Below are positions 34,809 through 43,261 of a stretch of DNA of 44,339 nucleotides, one piece after another. Source of the stretch: Acidobacteria bacterium 13_2_20CM_57_17. GTDB taxonomy: Bacteria > Acidobacteriota > Terriglobia > Acidiferrales > UBA7541. The notes beneath the pieces are model-generated. The model was not told the origin of the DNA. It ran no database searches and saw nothing but the letters and a program-made list of their open reading frames with translations. How positions within the stretch are numbered: position 1 is the first letter of the stretch; the number at the start of each line of letters is the position of its first letter. The stretch spans positions 1 through 44,339 of the forward strand of contig MNDE01000112.1 in assembly GCA_001914785.1 (NCBI GenBank). The letters are read 5' to 3'. The position numbers were made by a program, and so were the translations under genes.

Positions 34809-36635
34809 TTAGCTTCCCTCCACGGGAGCAAGATTCGGCAGGCTGATGCGAGAGGCTCCTTCCCTTGCGGCGGGAAGGCTGACAGTAAAGACGGCGCCGC
34901 CCCCCACTCGATCGCGACAAGAAATATCGCCGCCGTGTTGGCGGACAATGCCGTAGCAAGTGCTCAAGCCAAGGCCGACGCCCTTGCCTACACCCTTAGT
35001 GGTGTAGAAAGGATCGAAGACGTGTTCCGGCTCCAACAATCCGCCTCCACTGTCGGCGAATTCGACTTCGACCTGCTGGTGCACGACGCGCAAGGTGATG
35101 ACAAGAGAACCCGAACCCTTTTCTTCCACGGCATCGACGCCATTGCCGATGATCTGAAGAAAGACCTGGAGAATGCGGCTGGAATCAGCCGCAACGCTGG
35201 GAATCTCGCCTTCTAATTTGATTTCCAATTGAACGCAAGGGTTTTGTCCCACCCGGGTCAAGCCGACGGCAGCTGAGAGCAGCTGGCGCAGATCGACACT
35301 GGTAATTTCCAGCGGTGATTCGCAGGCGAAACTAAGCATGTTATTGAGCAGCGCGTCCGTGCGGTGGGCTTGGCTCACTAATTTTTCCACCATCCCACGC
35401 GTGGGAGAGCCGAACGCGGCATCTCTTATCAAAGTCGTGGAAGAGTTGAGCGTGGCAGCCACGGCTTTCTTGACTATATTGGCGACGCGGGCCACAACCT
35501 GACCGAGCGAGGCGAGCTTTTCGACCTGGAGCATTCGTTGGCGCGTATTCGAGAGGCTGGCACAGGCAAGATTAGCCTCACGGAGCGAGCGAATCAGGTC
35601 GGAGCTCAAGAGATCCTGTTTGAGAGAAAGAAGTGCAGTCAGAATCAGCATAGCGAGGAACGTAGCCAGGACGCGGAAGCGTCCAATGTTGTCAGAGAGA
35701 CCGGTGGAACCAAGCAAGGCAAACCCTATGAGAGGAGTGGAGAGCGTAGCCAGCATGGCGATGCGAGCCGGCAACAGAACCACGGCCCGCGAAGATTTGG
35801 AATGAACGCCGGTGAGCGGAGATGGAGCGGAACGCACGGGAAGATTGCCACCCAGAATTGCGAAGTAGGCGATTCCGGCGACGGAGGTCAATAGTGGGAG
35901 ATCGTAGAGGCTTCCGGAATAGTACTTGCCCTCGTCGATGGCGACGTTGGCGATCATGGAGGACAGAGTGTAGAGAGCGAAAGACGCCCAATAGAGGCGA
36001 TAGAGATTCCGCCACGCGCCTTGTGCTCGCAAGGCCACAATTCCGAGGACGGAAACGAAAATGATATGCCCAAGGGTATCTATGGTATTGAAATGGAAAC
36101 TATAAACACCATCCTCGTTCACAACGAACCTGTAGGGAATGACCCACATGGCATAGCAATAAAACCAGTAGACCAGCAGAAACGAAAAGTCTAGAAAACC
36201 AAGAATGCGAAAACGGCGCGTGAGCTGGGACTGAGGCTCAATGGCAAGCGCCGCAACGAGCGGCACGAGCTTGAGGAAAAGCAAGGTGTCGCCAACAGGC
36301 GTCTGAGGCGCCGATACGCGGAGAACTATTTCATATTCCGTCCACTGGGCGACACCGAAGATCCAAAAGGCGATGCCCGCAGATGAAAACAACCAGAAAA
36401 TGCGGGCGGCGCCGTGGCTCGCGAAAGCGTTTCGAACCATGAAGGTAGCCGCGACCAAAAGAAAACCGAGTTCCGCCAAATCACCAAATGCAGAAAGGGC
36501 AAAACCCCGCTTGCCCCAATGCGCCACGCAAAAGGCGATCAACAGAACAATGGAAAATAAGATCGGGCAGAGGCGAGGCCAAGGAGCCATGCCTCGGCCG
36601 TCGATGCGCTGTTCAATTTTTTCTGATGATGGCAA
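34809..36635 (-). CDS. Membrane histidine-kinase half A: ATPase domain intact, acceptor His replaced
   Basis: A 608-aa protein. Some ten membrane helices (about 20-335) form a sensor shared with half B. The HisKA-like region reads KLASLGQVVARVANIVKK, so the acceptor His of the usual VAHEI is Asn386 and the following Glu is Ile. The HATPase domain keeps the N-box region IIGNGVDAVEE, D-box ADSGGG, F-box FDPFYTTK and G2 GVGLGLS, so ATP binding should be retained. The TTG start at 36635 has only a weak site; ATG at 36590 is an alternative. It is 268 bases downstream of the phosphoesterase. Its coding end nearly touches the start of half B, which is coupled to it. No response regulator is adjacent. 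Confidence 0.88.
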   Translation of the reverse strand: MPSSEKIEQRIDGRGMAPWPRLCPILFSIVLLIAFCVAHWGKRGFALSAFGDLAELGFLLVAATFMVRNAFASHGAARIFWLFSSAGIAFWIFGVAQWTEYEIVLRVSAPQTPVGDTLLFLKLVPLVAALAIEPQSQLTRRFRILGFLDFSFLLVYWFYCYAMWVIPYRFVVNEDGVYSFHFNTIDTLGHIIFVSVLGIVALRAQGAWRNLYRLYWASFALYTLSSMIANVAIDEGKYYSGSLYDLPLLTSVAGIAYFAILGGNLPVRSAPSPLTGVHSKSSRAVVLLPARIAMLATLSTPLIGFALLGSTGLSDNIGRFRVLATFLAMLILTALLSLKQDLLSSDLIRSLREANLACASLSNTRQRMLQVEKLASLGQVVARVANIVKKAVAATLNSSTTLIRDAAFGSPTRGMVEKLVSQAHRTDALLNNMLSFACESPLEITSVDLRQLLSAAVGLTRVGQNPCVQLEIKLEGEIPSVAADSSRILQVFLQIIGNGVDAVEEKGSGSLVITLRVVHQQVEVEFADSGGGLLEPEHVFDPFYTTKGVGKGVGLGLSTCYGIVRQHGGDISCRDRVGGGAVFTVSLPAAREGASRISLPNLAPVEGS

Positions 36636-36903
36636 AGTCTTCTATCTCGGCTCAAGAACTTAGATTCGGAGCCCGGTGACCTGGCCGTGCTCCCCTGATG
36701 CGTAAAGAGAATGAGGAAGAGAGGGCGCCGACAGTTTGTGGCGGCGGGCAACGGTTACTTCTATTATCGGAGGAATTCTGTGAGGTGGCGCAAGTTTATC
36801 GGGTGAGGACTACGATTAGTACAGAGACAAAGGCGGGACATTCGCGCCGAAAAACACTGAGATTCGGAAAAAAGCCGAGAAGAACCTAGCGAAGAGTGTC
36901 CCC

Positions 36904-38262
36904 CTAGGCTCGGCGAAGGACGATGAGGCTGATCTCGGGAGGGACGCCGAGGCGGACGGGGGCGCCGACCGTGCCCAAGCCGCGATTCACATAGAGATGG
37001 GCAACGGGAGACAAGTGAGAGTCAAGGAGCGACGGACTGGACGTCTGGGAGGCGGAAGCGTTCGCAGCAGCACGATCAGTGGCAGCTGGCGAAAAAAGCG
37101 GACGCTGGTAAAGGCCGGCAATGTAATCGGTGATAAAGCGCGCGGGACTAAGGCGGTGATCGAGAATTTCGACCTGAATCTGTCCGCCGTGCGTGTGACC
37201 GGCGAGGGAAAGCTCGATGCCGAGTTCGGCGGCGCGATTGAAAGAGTTTGGATTGTGCGACAGGAGAATGTTGGGCATGTCGCGGCGAACGAGTGGCTCG
37301 ACATTCGAAAGGGTCTGCTGTCTCTGGCCGTTGCGCATGCGTTCACGCTGGTAATCGACGCCGATAAGGTTGAACTTGGCGCCCTTGAAAGTGATTAGCG
37401 CGTTTTCCTGGCGCAGCAGCTTCATGCCGGCCTGGGAGTAGCGATAAGCCGCTTCGTCTTCGGCGCGCGCGTATATTTCGTGGTTGCCGTTGCATCCCCA
37501 CGTACCAAGCGGAGCGTACAGACGGCGAACTTCGTCGACGCAATCGGCAATCGAATCGCCACTTCCGGTGATGAGATCGCCGGTGACGACAGCGAGGTCG
37601 GCGCCGAGACCATTGGCCATATCCACGGCGCGGCGAACCTGCGCGGTAGACATATAGCCGCTAAGGTGAATATCGCTGATTTGCACGATCTGCATGCCGT
37701 CGAGAGCGGACGGGAGGTTGGGAATAGGTATCTCAACGCGACGGACCTGGTAGTTCAGGCGTTCGGCGGCAAAACCATACATGGCGCCAAGGAAAGGAGC
37801 GGCCCCGGCGGCAGCCGTGGCGGCGCGAAAAAAGTAGCGGCGGCCGGGATCAGCAACGGTCTCAGCAGCAGCCGAAGCGGACTCTGCAGCGAGCGGATTG
37901 GGAGTGGATTTTTTGGCAGTTGCGGCGTGCAGCCATCGCCAGAGACGTTCCAACCCGTGGACAGCTTTGACCGCGATATAGGCGAAAAGCGCGCTGAAAA
38001 ACCAGAGACCACCGATAACCGTCACAATGGAACTGTGCCGCGTGAAGGATGCCCGCCCGAACACCAAACCTTGAGCCGTAGTAACGATTACGAGCAGGAG
38101 CAAAACGATGTAGGCCAACCGGGGAGTGATTCGGAGCGCCGTCCGGCCCCAATGCGAGGTCACACGCCAGAGGGAGCGGTACCAGAAGCGCTGCGAAAGA
38201 TACAGCAGCGTCAGGATACTTAAACCGATGGCAATGCGCAGAAACTGAAAGCCCCAATTCAC
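36904..38262 (-). CDS. Membrane metallophosphoesterase (YkuE-like) with internal Tat-type motif
   Basis: A 452-aa protein with about four N-terminal membrane helices (to about 115) and a C-terminal calcineurin-like phosphoesterase. Metal-site motifs are ISDIHL (DxH), VTGDLI, CNGNHE, LLSHNP and AGHTHGGQ, all present. Between the two parts, about residues 142-165, lies GRRYFFRAATAAAGAAPFLG. This looks like a twin-arginine motif plus hydrophobic stretch in the middle of the protein. B. subtilis YkuE is a known Tat substrate of the same family. A GTG start at 38262 is used. It is divergent from the dinB-like gene with a 208-base gap. The phosphorylated substrate is unknown. Confidence 0.92.
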   Translation of the reverse strand: MNWGFQFLRIAIGLSILTLLYLSQRFWYRSLWRVTSHWGRTALRITPRLAYIVLLLLVIVTTAQGLVFGRASFTRHSSIVTVIGGLWFFSALFAYIAVKAVHGLERLWRWLHAATAKKSTPNPLAAESASAAAETVADPGRRYFFRAATAAAGAAPFLGAMYGFAAERLNYQVRRVEIPIPNLPSALDGMQIVQISDIHLSGYMSTAQVRRAVDMANGLGADLAVVTGDLITGSGDSIADCVDEVRRLYAPLGTWGCNGNHEIYARAEDEAAYRYSQAGMKLLRQENALITFKGAKFNLIGVDYQRERMRNGQRQQTLSNVEPLVRRDMPNILLSHNPNSFNRAAELGIELSLAGHTHGGQIQVEILDHRLSPARFITDYIAGLYQRPLFSPAATDRAAANASASQTSSPSLLDSHLSPVAHLYVNRGLGTVGAPVRLGVPPEISLIVLRRA

Positions 38263-38470
38263 TGTAATGGCGCCCCTAATCGCAATATAAGTTTAGCATG
38301 CGAAGGTTGGGAATTTTGCATGACGAAGACGGCTTTACTGCGTAAGATGAACCCCCGCGGAGGCCAGGTATGTTTGGGAGAGTCGATGCTGGTTAAAGGA
38401 AACGCCTGGCTTGGCGGCGCGTCTGAAGGAATGAACGTCCGGCTTTTGGGCGTAACGGAGGGAAGGGAAA

Positions 38471-39046
38471 ATGAAGAAACTCAAGTGGGTGGCAGGTCTA
38501 GCTTTGGCCATGGGGTTGGCCGTGTTGCCGGCATTGGCACAGGATGCGGCAAAGAAGGCACCGCCGAAACCAGCGCCGAGTCCTTCGCAGGCGGTCCTGG
38601 AACAGTGGAACGAAATCGGGCGAAAATTGATCACCATCGCGGAGGATTTGCCGGAAGATAAGTACGATTACAAACCGAATCCGGATTCGAGGACATTTCG
38701 CGGGGTCTTGGTGCATGTCACCGCGTCGATGTATTACTTTACGGATACGGCGCAGGGGAAAAAGCCGCGGTATCCGGACGATCCCAAGCCAGCCGACTTG
38801 AAGATTAACAGTAAGGCGGACCTGGTGACGTTCGTAAAACAGTGTGTGAGCGACGGTGCCGACGTGATCAAAGCAAAGGGCGACAAGGGCCTGAATGAGG
38901 CGGTGAATGACGGCGGGCCCCACTTGGACCGGCTGTACGACTTGGCTTACGGGTTGATCGAACACTCTGGAGAACACTACGGCAACCTGGTGGTGTATTA
39001 CCGGGCCAACGGGATGGTGCCGCCGGAGTCGAGACCCAAGAAATAA
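38471..39046 (+). CDS. Secreted DinB-fold protein
   Basis: A 191-aa protein with a clear signal peptide (MKKLKWVAGLALAMGLAVLPALA, cleaved near AQD) followed by a DinB/YfiT-like four-helix domain. Candidate metal-site residues are His in LVHVTASMYYF and the pair in IEHSGEHYGNL, but the usual three-His set cannot be assigned with certainty. DinB-fold proteins include thiol transferases. Extracytoplasmic versions have no known role. The ATG has GGAGGGAAGGGA upstream. A strong terminator follows 43 bases after the stop. Confidence 0.88.
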   Translation: MKKLKWVAGLALAMGLAVLPALAQDAAKKAPPKPAPSPSQAVLEQWNEIGRKLITIAEDLPEDKYDYKPNPDSRTFRGVLVHVTASMYYFTDTAQGKKPRYPDDPKPADLKINSKADLVTFVKQCVSDGADVIKAKGDKGLNEAVNDGGPHLDRLYDLAYGLIEHSGEHYGNLVVYYRANGMVPPESRPKK

Positions 39047-39089
39047 TGACGTAAAAGAAGTAAAGGACGTAAAGGAAGTTAGGGAAAAG

Positions 39090-39127
39090 CAGGGCGCGGT
39101 GCATGAGCATCGCGCCCTGTTTTTTTG
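39090..39127 (+). terminator. Rho-independent terminator of the dinB-like gene
   Basis: CAGGGCGCGGTGC pairs with GCATCGCGCCCTG (13 bp with one G-U) around an ATGA loop, followed by a run of eight T (to 39127). Confidence 0.95.
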
Positions 39128-39187
39128 TTTGCCTTGAAACCCAAGCCCAGCATGCTGCGGCCCTACAAGATGGGCGATCAAAATAGG

Positions 39188-41305
39188 CTAAGGAGTGGCA
39201 GCGCCGGCGACGCCGTCTTCGAGCAAGGCGATGAGTTGCGCGGGATCGCTAGTTGGAGGCAGACACGTTTGGCCGAAGCAAACGACGGCGAGTGGTTTGC
39301 CGGATGAGAGATGAGGGAGAGTTTCTTTGAGAGCGCCAGCGAGATGAACCTGCGGAGTTTCGGGCGTAACACGAAGGACAGATTTGCCGAAGCGGAAGAC
39401 GCGGTGAGCAGCAGCTTCGAGGGCATGGGCGGCGGAATTGTTGGGGGGGCCAGTGATAACCACCTGGATGGAATGATGGGCGAAAAGCGTGGCAGCGAGA
39501 CCGTATGTGGCGGCGAAGAGGCCGTACTGCGGTGCGATGCCGGCGAAGGCCTCGAGAGTTTTTTGGGTGAAGGCGCGGTAACGATCGTCGCCTGTGAAGG
39601 CGTGCATTCGAATCAGGGCGATGGCGGCGATGGAATTGGCGCCGGGCATCGGTGAATCCTGGAAAGGCTTACGGCGCACATCAAGACCACCCATGGGCGC
39701 GGCGTCACAAGGGCGGTCGAAGAAGCCTCCGCCTTCAGAGTCGCCGTAGCGGGAGATGGCTAGGTCTATAGTTTTCTGCGCGGCGCTGAAATAGCGGGGA
39801 TCGAGAGTGGTTTCGTAGGCGTCGAGGAGCGCGAGGACGCTGAAGACTTGGTCGTCGAGCGAGCCTTCAAGAATAGGCCCGCCGATGCGATGGCCGAAAC
39901 CGCGCCTTTCAGTCCAGGCTTCTTTCAGCATGCGATCGAGAGTTTTCAGGGCAAACGTACAGCATGGCGCACCGAGCGAGCCACCGAGAACACGTGCGGC
40001 ATCGAGATAGGCGGAAACGAACATCGCGTTCCAAGAGACGTACATCGTTTTGTCAATGAACGGCGTGGGACGCGGGAGCCGCGCGGCGAGCAGCTTCCCT
40101 TTTGATTTGGCGACGGTCAGGCGGACGCTGGTTTCATCGAGGCCGAGTTGGTACGCGATGTCCTTGGCGTCGTGAGCGATCCACAGAACATTTTTTGCAG
40201 GATTGTGGTGCATTTCACCGTGAGCTTCGACGTCGTAATACAGCTCCATGACGCGGGCTTCGTCGGGGATTAGTGCCGCACGAAGTTCATCCAGACTCCA
40301 GGTGAAATAGTCGCCGTCGTCATCGAGAGAATAGTCTGCGTCCTGGCTGGCGTAGAAACCGCCGTTATCCTGGTCTGAAAGAACTTCGTTGACCCAGCCG
40401 ATGATGCCTTCGGCAGTCTCGCGCAGAAATGGGTTCTGCGTGACTTGCCAGCCGTGGAGATAATTCTTCAGGAGTTCGGAATTGTCGTAGGACATTTTCT
40501 CGAAATGGGGGACGAGCCAGCGTTCATCGACGGAATAGCGATGGAAGCCGCCGGCGAGCTGGTCGTAAACGCCGCCGCGGGCCATTTTTTCGAGGGTGGT
40601 TTCGGCCATGGCGAGCAAATGTCTTTCTTTCGTCTGTTGATAGCGCTCAAGGATGAGATCGATAGCCGAGGAGTGCGGGAATTTCGGGGCACGGCCAAAA
40701 CCGCCGTTCTTGATGTCGAAAAGCTGGGTGATGGATTTGACCTGCGCTTCAACGACGCCGAGATCGAAATCGCCGCGGGCGCCGGTGAAGACTTCCGCCT
40801 GCGAGATGGCGTCGGCAAGAGAGTTGGCGGCGCGCTCGAGTTCGGCGCGTTTGTTGCGATAAGAATCGGCGACGGCGAGAAGAAGGCGGCGGAATCCGGG
40901 GCGACCCATCTGGTCCTCGGGCGGGAAATAGGTACCGCCAAAAAACGGTTTGCCGTCGGAAAGAAGGAAGCCTGTGAGCGGCCAGCCACCTTGTCCGGAA
41001 ATGGCGCTAATGGCCGACTGGTAGCGCGAATCAACGTCGGGGCGCTCGTCGCGATCGACTTTTACCGGGACAAAATGTTCGTTAATGATTTTCGCGATCT
41101 CCGCGTTCTCGTAGGATTCGCGGTCGATGACGTGGCACCAGTGGCACCAGACGGCACCGATATCGAGGAGGATGGGCTTGTCTTCGGATTTGGCGCGGGC
41201 AAAAGCTGCAGCGCCCCATTCGTGCCAGTCGATGGGCTGATGCGCTGCGGAGCGCAGGTACGGGCTGGCGGAATCTTTGAGGCGGTTTTCAGGATGGTTG
41301 GTCAA
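39188..41305 (-). CDS. YyaL/DUF255 thioredoxin-domain protein
   Basis: A 705-aa protein of the YyaL (DUF255, SSP411) family. An N-terminal thioredoxin-like domain holds the motif VWCHWCHVI (CxxC) and PVKVDRDERPD. A long alpha/alpha-barrel domain like that of glycosidases and epimerases follows, with GGFGRAPKFPHS and GGVYDQLAGGFHRYSVDERWLVPHFEKM as the strongest marks. Its role in bacteria is not established. Length and organisation are normal. It begins 124 bases downstream of the DUF2203 gene. Confidence 0.95.
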   Translation of the reverse strand: MTNHPENRLKDSASPYLRSAAHQPIDWHEWGAAAFARAKSEDKPILLDIGAVWCHWCHVIDRESYENAEIAKIINEHFVPVKVDRDERPDVDSRYQSAISAISGQGGWPLTGFLLSDGKPFFGGTYFPPEDQMGRPGFRRLLLAVADSYRNKRAELERAANSLADAISQAEVFTGARGDFDLGVVEAQVKSITQLFDIKNGGFGRAPKFPHSSAIDLILERYQQTKERHLLAMAETTLEKMARGGVYDQLAGGFHRYSVDERWLVPHFEKMSYDNSELLKNYLHGWQVTQNPFLRETAEGIIGWVNEVLSDQDNGGFYASQDADYSLDDDGDYFTWSLDELRAALIPDEARVMELYYDVEAHGEMHHNPAKNVLWIAHDAKDIAYQLGLDETSVRLTVAKSKGKLLAARLPRPTPFIDKTMYVSWNAMFVSAYLDAARVLGGSLGAPCCTFALKTLDRMLKEAWTERRGFGHRIGGPILEGSLDDQVFSVLALLDAYETTLDPRYFSAAQKTIDLAISRYGDSEGGGFFDRPCDAAPMGGLDVRRKPFQDSPMPGANSIAAIALIRMHAFTGDDRYRAFTQKTLEAFAGIAPQYGLFAATYGLAATLFAHHSIQVVITGPPNNSAAHALEAAAHRVFRFGKSVLRVTPETPQVHLAGALKETLPHLSSGKPLAVVCFGQTCLPPTSDPAQLIALLEDGVAGAATP

Positions 41306-41343
41306 GGTTTCTCACAATTTGAAGAAGCGAGAAACGGGCAGTT

Positions 41344-41400
41344 GAGGTCCTTCGCTTCGCTCAGGATGACAGCAAGAAAAATACGGCCGGACTAAAGTCC
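41344..41400. repeat. Intergenic repeat-like sequence before yyaL
   Basis: The block TCCTTCGCTTCGCTCAGGA (41348-41366) is partly self-complementary at its ends (TCCT with AGGA). The inverted repeat GGACTAAAGTCC lies at 41389-41400. These look like REP-type palindromes between the DUF2203 and YyaL genes. No second copy was seen in the window. Confidence 0.45.
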
Positions 41401-41429
41401 TGCCTTTACACAAACAAGCAAAACCAAAA

Positions 41430-41912
41430 CTACTGGACGGTGTCGCCGGGGCCGAGGTCGCGCGGGTCGAGCGGTTTGCGGTTAGCGAATCCTTCGTCCT
41501 GGCGATGATAAAAACGGATGCGGTCTTCGCCGAGCTTCCAGCACAGGTAGACGTCCTGATGGTTGATGACGGCGGGAAAATCAAGGAGGCCGACGTCGAG
41601 ATCCTTGACCAGGCAACCGGTTTCGAGAATGCGATTGAGCGCTGTCTTGAGTGTTTCGGCAAGTTGCTGATGCTCCATGCGGACGGCAGCCAATTTTTCA
41701 TATGGGACGATTATGCCGCCCATCATCATGATGCGCGCGGAAACGGCTGCTAGCTCGTTTTCCAAGCCTGAGAGCTTCTTGCGGGAATCCATGGCCTCGA
41801 CGAGAAAAGGCTCGAGTTCCTGGCGCGCCCGTTCGGCTTCGGTCAGCGTGAAAAGGCGCTGCGGCGGTTCCGGGGTTTCGTCCTGCTCCTGATCATCGTC
41901 TTCATCTGCCAT
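41430..41912 (-). CDS. DUF2203-family protein
   Basis: A 160-aa DUF2203 protein, a family of unknown function. It has an acidic N-terminus (ADEDDDQEQDE), the FTLTEAERARQELEPFLVEAMDSRK helix, and the characteristic VKDLDVGLLDFPAVINHQDVYLCWKLGEDRIRFYHRQDEGFANRKPL (only its first part is the family's most conserved core). Coiled-coil propensity lies in the first half. It is followed by yyaL and preceded by nadA in transcription order. The neighbourhood gives no clear clue to its role. Confidence 0.9.
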   Translation of the reverse strand: MADEDDDQEQDETPEPPQRLFTLTEAERARQELEPFLVEAMDSRKKLSGLENELAAVSARIMMMGGIIVPYEKLAAVRMEHQQLAETLKTALNRILETGCLVKDLDVGLLDFPAVINHQDVYLCWKLGEDRIRFYHRQDEGFANRKPLDPRDLGPGDTVQ

Positions 41913-41998
41913 CGTTTTTCCGTTCCGGGGACAAACCTCTACACCGGGGACAGGCTACTCATCGCGCAGCGCAAAGCAAAAGTCCGTCCTACTCGATG

Positions 41999-43168
41999 CT
42001 AACGCAAACTCAGCATGCGGTCGAGAGCAACCCGCGCATGGTGTCGAGTGCGTTCGTCAACGGAAATGCGGTTAACGACGTTGCCCTCGCCCAGATTTTC
42101 GAGCGCCCAGAGGAGATGCTGCGGCGTGATGCGAAACATGGTGGTGCAAACGCAAACGCTGGGATCGAGCGAGATGACCTTGTGGTTTTTCAATTCCTTG
42201 CCAAGACGATTGACGAGGTGGATTTCGGTACCGACGGCCCACTCAGTGCCTCGTGGAGAAGCCTGGATGGCTTTGATGATGCCCTCTGTCGAGCCGATTT
42301 GATCGGCGGCCTCGGCAACCTCGAAACGGCATTCGGGGTGAACGATGACGCGAATGCGGGGATGCTGGCCGCGGACGCGCTCAACTTGCTGCGGCGTGAA
42401 GCGCTGATGAACCGAGCAATAGCCCTTCCAGAGGATAATGCGCGCGTTGCGAATCGCTTCCGGCGTGTTTCCGCCAAAATCCTGGTAGGGATCCCAGACG
42501 ATCATTTGGTCAAGCGGGATGCCCATGCGATAGCCGGTGTTGCGTCCTAGGTGCTCGTCGGGAAGGAAGAGAACTTTCTCGCCACCCTCGAAAGCCCAGT
42601 TCATGACAGCCGCGGCGTTGGAGCTGGTGCAGATCGAGCCGCGGTTCTCGCCGGTGAAGGCTTTGATGGCTGCGGTCGAGTTCATGTAGGTGACAGGGAC
42701 GACCTTGTGCACATCGAGGAGCGATGAGAGTTCGTGCCAGCAGGCTTCCACCTGGCCGATGTCGGCCATATCCGCCATGGAGCAGCCGGCATTGAGGTCG
42801 GGCAGAATGACGGTTTGGTGCTCGCGGCGGAGGATATCCGCGCTTTCGGCCATGAAGTGCACGCCACAGAAGACGATATAGCGGCCCTCGGCCTGCGATG
42901 CCTGGAAGGAGAGTTTGAGGGAATCACCGCGGAAGTCGGCGAACTTGATGACCTCGTCGCGCTGGTAGTGATGGCCCAGAATGACAACGTCGTTGCCGAG
43001 ACGGGCTTTGGCGGCAGCGATGCGGTCATCGAGGGTATTGTCTGGCACCAAGAGGTAGGAATCGAAGTCGCATCCTACGCCGGCTTCGATTTCGGGGGCG
43101 TGGAGGGTGGGCGGCTGGTCTACGCCGATGAAGATGCTGCTATCCGATATCGAAACTAGGTTGCCCAT
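41999..43168 (-). CDS. nadA: Quinolinate synthase
   Basis: NadA condenses iminoaspartate with dihydroxyacetone phosphate to quinolinate, the first pyridine of NAD. It is a [4Fe-4S] enzyme, and its three cysteine ligands are visible in NAGCSMADM, KGYCSVHQRF and DPSVCVCTTM. Other family marks are ILGHHYQRDEVI and FLPDEHLGRNTG. The 389-aa length is in the long-NadA range. No nadB or nadC is in the window. Confidence 0.97.
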   Translation of the reverse strand: MGNLVSISDSSIFIGVDQPPTLHAPEIEAGVGCDFDSYLLVPDNTLDDRIAAAKARLGNDVVILGHHYQRDEVIKFADFRGDSLKLSFQASQAEGRYIVFCGVHFMAESADILRREHQTVILPDLNAGCSMADMADIGQVEACWHELSSLLDVHKVVPVTYMNSTAAIKAFTGENRGSICTSSNAAAVMNWAFEGGEKVLFLPDEHLGRNTGYRMGIPLDQMIVWDPYQDFGGNTPEAIRNARIILWKGYCSVHQRFTPQQVERVRGQHPRIRVIVHPECRFEVAEAADQIGSTEGIIKAIQASPRGTEWAVGTEIHLVNRLGKELKNHKVISLDPSVCVCTTMFRITPQHLLWALENLGEGNVVNRISVDERTRHHARVALDRMLSLR

Positions 43169-43261
43169 GGGGTGTGTTTCGTCTGCTTTAGAGGTCGATG
43201 CTAAGCGGTCCCTGATCCCTGCTTGGAAACCTCATTTTCTCATATTCCCGATAATTTGCCA

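Noticed and set aside
39047..39082. Short GACGTAAA/GAAGTAAA tandem units after the dinB-like gene
   Set aside because: Only about four imperfect 9-base units; likely chance or minor slippage.
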